Of a stretch of 14,290 nt of DNA, positions 12,421 through 14,290 are shown one piece after another. The DNA is from Chloroflexota bacterium (lineage in GTDB: Bacteria > Chloroflexota > Dehalococcoidia > Lucifugimonadales > Lucifugimonadaceae). The DNA is taken from the NCBI GenBank assembly GCA_016189845.1, contig JACPRT010000121.1, forward strand, positions 1 through 14,290. The letters run 5' to 3'. A program made the translations under genes and the position numbers. The notes below the pieces were generated by a model that saw only the letters and a program-made list of their open reading frames with translations, was not told the origin of the DNA and searched no databases. Each line of letters begins with the position of its first letter. Position 1 is the stretch's first letter.

Positions 12421-14290
12421 CTACCTCCGCGCCTGATGCGCACCAGGCGTTTCGGCGGGCTCGTTGACCGGCTCGAATGCCCAGCCGAGGGCGCTCAGGA
12501 ATGCGAATCCAAAACCGACCGCCGGGAAGATCCATCGCACGATGATCGGTTCCTGTACCAGCAACATCCCTATGCCGAATGAAAGTCCTGCTGCGACGAA
12601 GATCGGGTAGTAGGACTTGTCGGGCATATGGACGGCGTGCTCTTCCGCCTGCTCACCGGCCTGTCCGGCCCCGTGACGATGACCATACTCAGGCGGGACG
12701 TCCTCCGCACCGGAAATCCGGCCGTGGCCAGGCCCGGCGCCGGCAGTTCCGTGCCCTTCCTCGTGGACCAGCTCGGGGTGCTTCCGGTACCAGAAATCGT
12801 CCCTGTGTTGCACGACTGGTATTTCGCGGAAGTTGTATTCCGGGGGAGGCGAGGGAATCGTCCATTCGAGGGTGCGTGCGTCCCACGGGTCGTTGCCGGC
12901 GATCTGGCCTTTCCGACGGCTGTAGAAGACGTTGAAGATGAAAACCAGGACCGAGATGCCGATTATGTAGGAGCCGATCGTGGCCCAGAAGTTCGACGAG
13001 TCCCAGCCCATGCCTCCCGGGTAGGTGTAGATCCGCCGGGGCATTCCGTCGAGGCCGAGCCAGTGCATCGGGAAGAAGGTCAGATTGAATCCGATCAACG
13101 TCAGCCAGACGTGCACCTGACCGATCTTCTCGCTTAATAGCCTCCCAGTCATCTTGGGCCACCAGTAATAGACCCCGCTGAACAGGCCGAGAATCGACCC
13201 CCCGAAGAGCACGTAGTGGAAGTGGGCGACGATGTAGTAGGTATCCTGCTGCTGGGCATCGGTGGGAGGCGACGCGTGAGTGACGCCGCTCAGGCCACCG
13301 ATCACGAACATCGCGACGAATCCGATTGAGAAGAGCATCGCGGTGTTGAGTCGCAGGTGGCCTTTGTACAGGGTGCCGACCCAGTTGAAGATCTTGATGC
13401 CGGTCGGCACCGCGATGGCCATCGTCGAGAGCGAGAACGCGGCGGTTGCCGCGGGTCCCAGCCCCACCGTGAACATGTGGTGGCTCCACACGAAGAAGCC
13501 CATGAACGCGATCGAGATCCCGGCGAACACCACGAACGGATAGCCGAATAGCTGCTTCCTGGAGAACGTCGGAAGGACCTCCGACACGATTCCCATCGCC
13601 GGCAGGATCAGGATGTAGACCTCAGGGTGGCCGAACAGCCAGAACATGTGTTGCCACATGACCGGGTCGCCGCCCGCCGAGGGACGGAAGAAGTTGAGGC
13701 CGTAGAGGCGGTCGAACTGCAGCTGGATCAGCGCTACGGTGATGATCGGGAACGCGAAGATGATGAGCACCGCCACGACCATCGTCATCCAGACGAATAC
13801 AGGCATCTTCATGAAACCCATGCCTGGCGCCCGCATGTTGATGATCGTGATGATGAAGTTGAAGGATGCCGCCAGGGATGCCACGCCGAGGATCTGCAGC
13901 CCGAGTACCCAGTACGTGACCCCGAGGCCGCGCGAGAACGGGTGCTCGGTAAGGTTGGCATAGCTGAACCAGCCAGCGTTGGGCGCCTCGCCGGTGAGCC
14001 AGCTCACGTTCAGCACGATCCCGCCGAACAGGAACATCCAGTAGCTGAACGCGTTCAGCCGCGGGATCGCGACGTCCCGTGCGCCGATCATCAATGGCAC
14101 GAGCCAGTTGAAGAACGCGGCCGACATCGGCATCACCACCAGGAACACCATCGTGGTGCCGTGCATCGTGAACAGCTGGTTGAAGACCTCAGGCGAGACG
14201 AGGCTGTTCTCGGAACGCATCAGCTGAGTGCGCATGATCAGCGCCTCGAGGCCGCCCAGCAGGAAGAATATGAAAGCGGTTACGCCATAC
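12421..14290 (-). CDS. ctaD: Cytochrome c oxidase subunit I, 5' end outside window, with fused C-terminal membrane tail
   Basis: Subunit I holds haem a and the haem a3-CuB centre where oxygen is reduced. The frame stays open to the window edge and reads YGVTAFIFFLLGGLEALIM before the Met at 14235, so the N-terminus lies outside. Numbering from that Met: haem a ligand His25 (MHGTTM), D-channel DVAIPRLN (54-61), HPEVY with CuB His203, Glu205 and Tyr207, His252-His253 (WSHHMFTVG), K-channel TGIK (278-281) and HFHY with His338 and His340. Glu in HPEVY indicates the A1 type. After the core (about 440) come a conserved DPW...TLEW...PPPEYNF segment, a His/Gly-rich linker (491-536, seven His) and two further hydrophobic helices (about 543-560 and 565-588). 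The gene stop overlaps the ribosome-binding site of subunit III. Confidence 0.97.
   Translation of the reverse strand, partial: YGVTAFIFFLLGGLEALIMRTQLMRSENSLVSPEVFNQLFTMHGTTMVFLVVMPMSAAFFNWLVPLMIGARDVAIPRLNAFSYWMFLFGGIVLNVSWLTGEAPNAGWFSYANLTEHPFSRGLGVTYWVLGLQILGVASLAASFNFIITIINMRAPGMGFMKMPVFVWMTMVVAVLIIFAFPIITVALIQLQFDRLYGLNFFRPSAGGDPVMWQHMFWLFGHPEVYILILPAMGIVSEVLPTFSRKQLFGYPFVVFAGISIAFMGFFVWSHHMFTVGLGPAATAAFSLSTMAIAVPTGIKIFNWVGTLYKGHLRLNTAMLFSIGFVAMFVIGGLSGVTHASPPTDAQQQDTYYIVAHFHYVLFGGSILGLFSGVYYWWPKMTGRLLSEKIGQVHVWLTLIGFNLTFFPMHWLGLDGMPRRIYTYPGGMGWDSSNFWATIGSYIIGISVLVFIFNVFYSRRKGQIAGNDPWDARTLEWTIPSPPPEYNFREIPVVQHRDDFWYRKHPELVHEEGHGTAGAGPGHGRISGAEDVPPEYGHRHGAGQAGEQAEEHAVHMPDKSYYPIFVAAGLSFGIGMLLVQEPIIVRWIFPAVGFGFAFLSALGWAFEPVNEPAETPGAHQARR

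Overview
The window is GC-rich, densely packed bacterial DNA in three blocks. High GC combined with a Firmicutes-style T-box riboswitch, an A-type cytochrome oxidase operon and a lipoprotein of a kind I associate with Chloroflexota suggests an aerobic Chloroflexota member (Dehalococcoidia/SAR202-like). That assignment is inference from gene style and is held with low confidence.

Block 1 (1-4974, minus strand) is a tryptophan supply-and-use operon, read from right to left. An extended -10 promoter is followed by a T-box leader whose specifier codon is UGG (Trp). Next come trpS (tryptophanyl-tRNA synthetase), a previously unlisted 22-codon reading frame containing three Trp codons (W-Y-W-P-W), and then trpE, trpG, trpD and trpC. 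TrpC runs off the left edge. The short frame starts two bases after the trpS stop, ends inside a GC-rich hairpin loop and lies just before trpE. It looks like a tryptophan attenuator leader peptide. The operon would therefore sense uncharged tRNA-Trp twice: directly by the T-box before trpS, and through ribosome stalling before trpE. This is the most interesting part of the window.

Block 2 (5055-11100, plus strand) begins with a divergent lipoprotein gene that appears frameshifted near its 3' end. It continues with pheS and pheT (the two phenylalanyl-tRNA synthetase subunits), moeA (molybdenum cofactor synthesis; its -10 box sits so close to the ATG that a leaderless mRNA is likely) and a small unrecognised 149-aa gene probably co-transcribed with moeA.

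Block 3 (11084-14290, minus strand) is part of an aa3-type cytochrome c oxidase operon: subunit I (incomplete at the right edge), subunit III and subunit IV, tightly spaced. Subunit I has a His/Gly-rich tail carrying two extra membrane helices. Subunit III has an apparent two-helix insertion. Subunit II is not in view and may lie beyond the right edge. The last plus-strand gene and the oxidase operon converge and overlap by 17 bases. I saw no rRNA, tRNA, CRISPR array, insertion sequence or phage genes.
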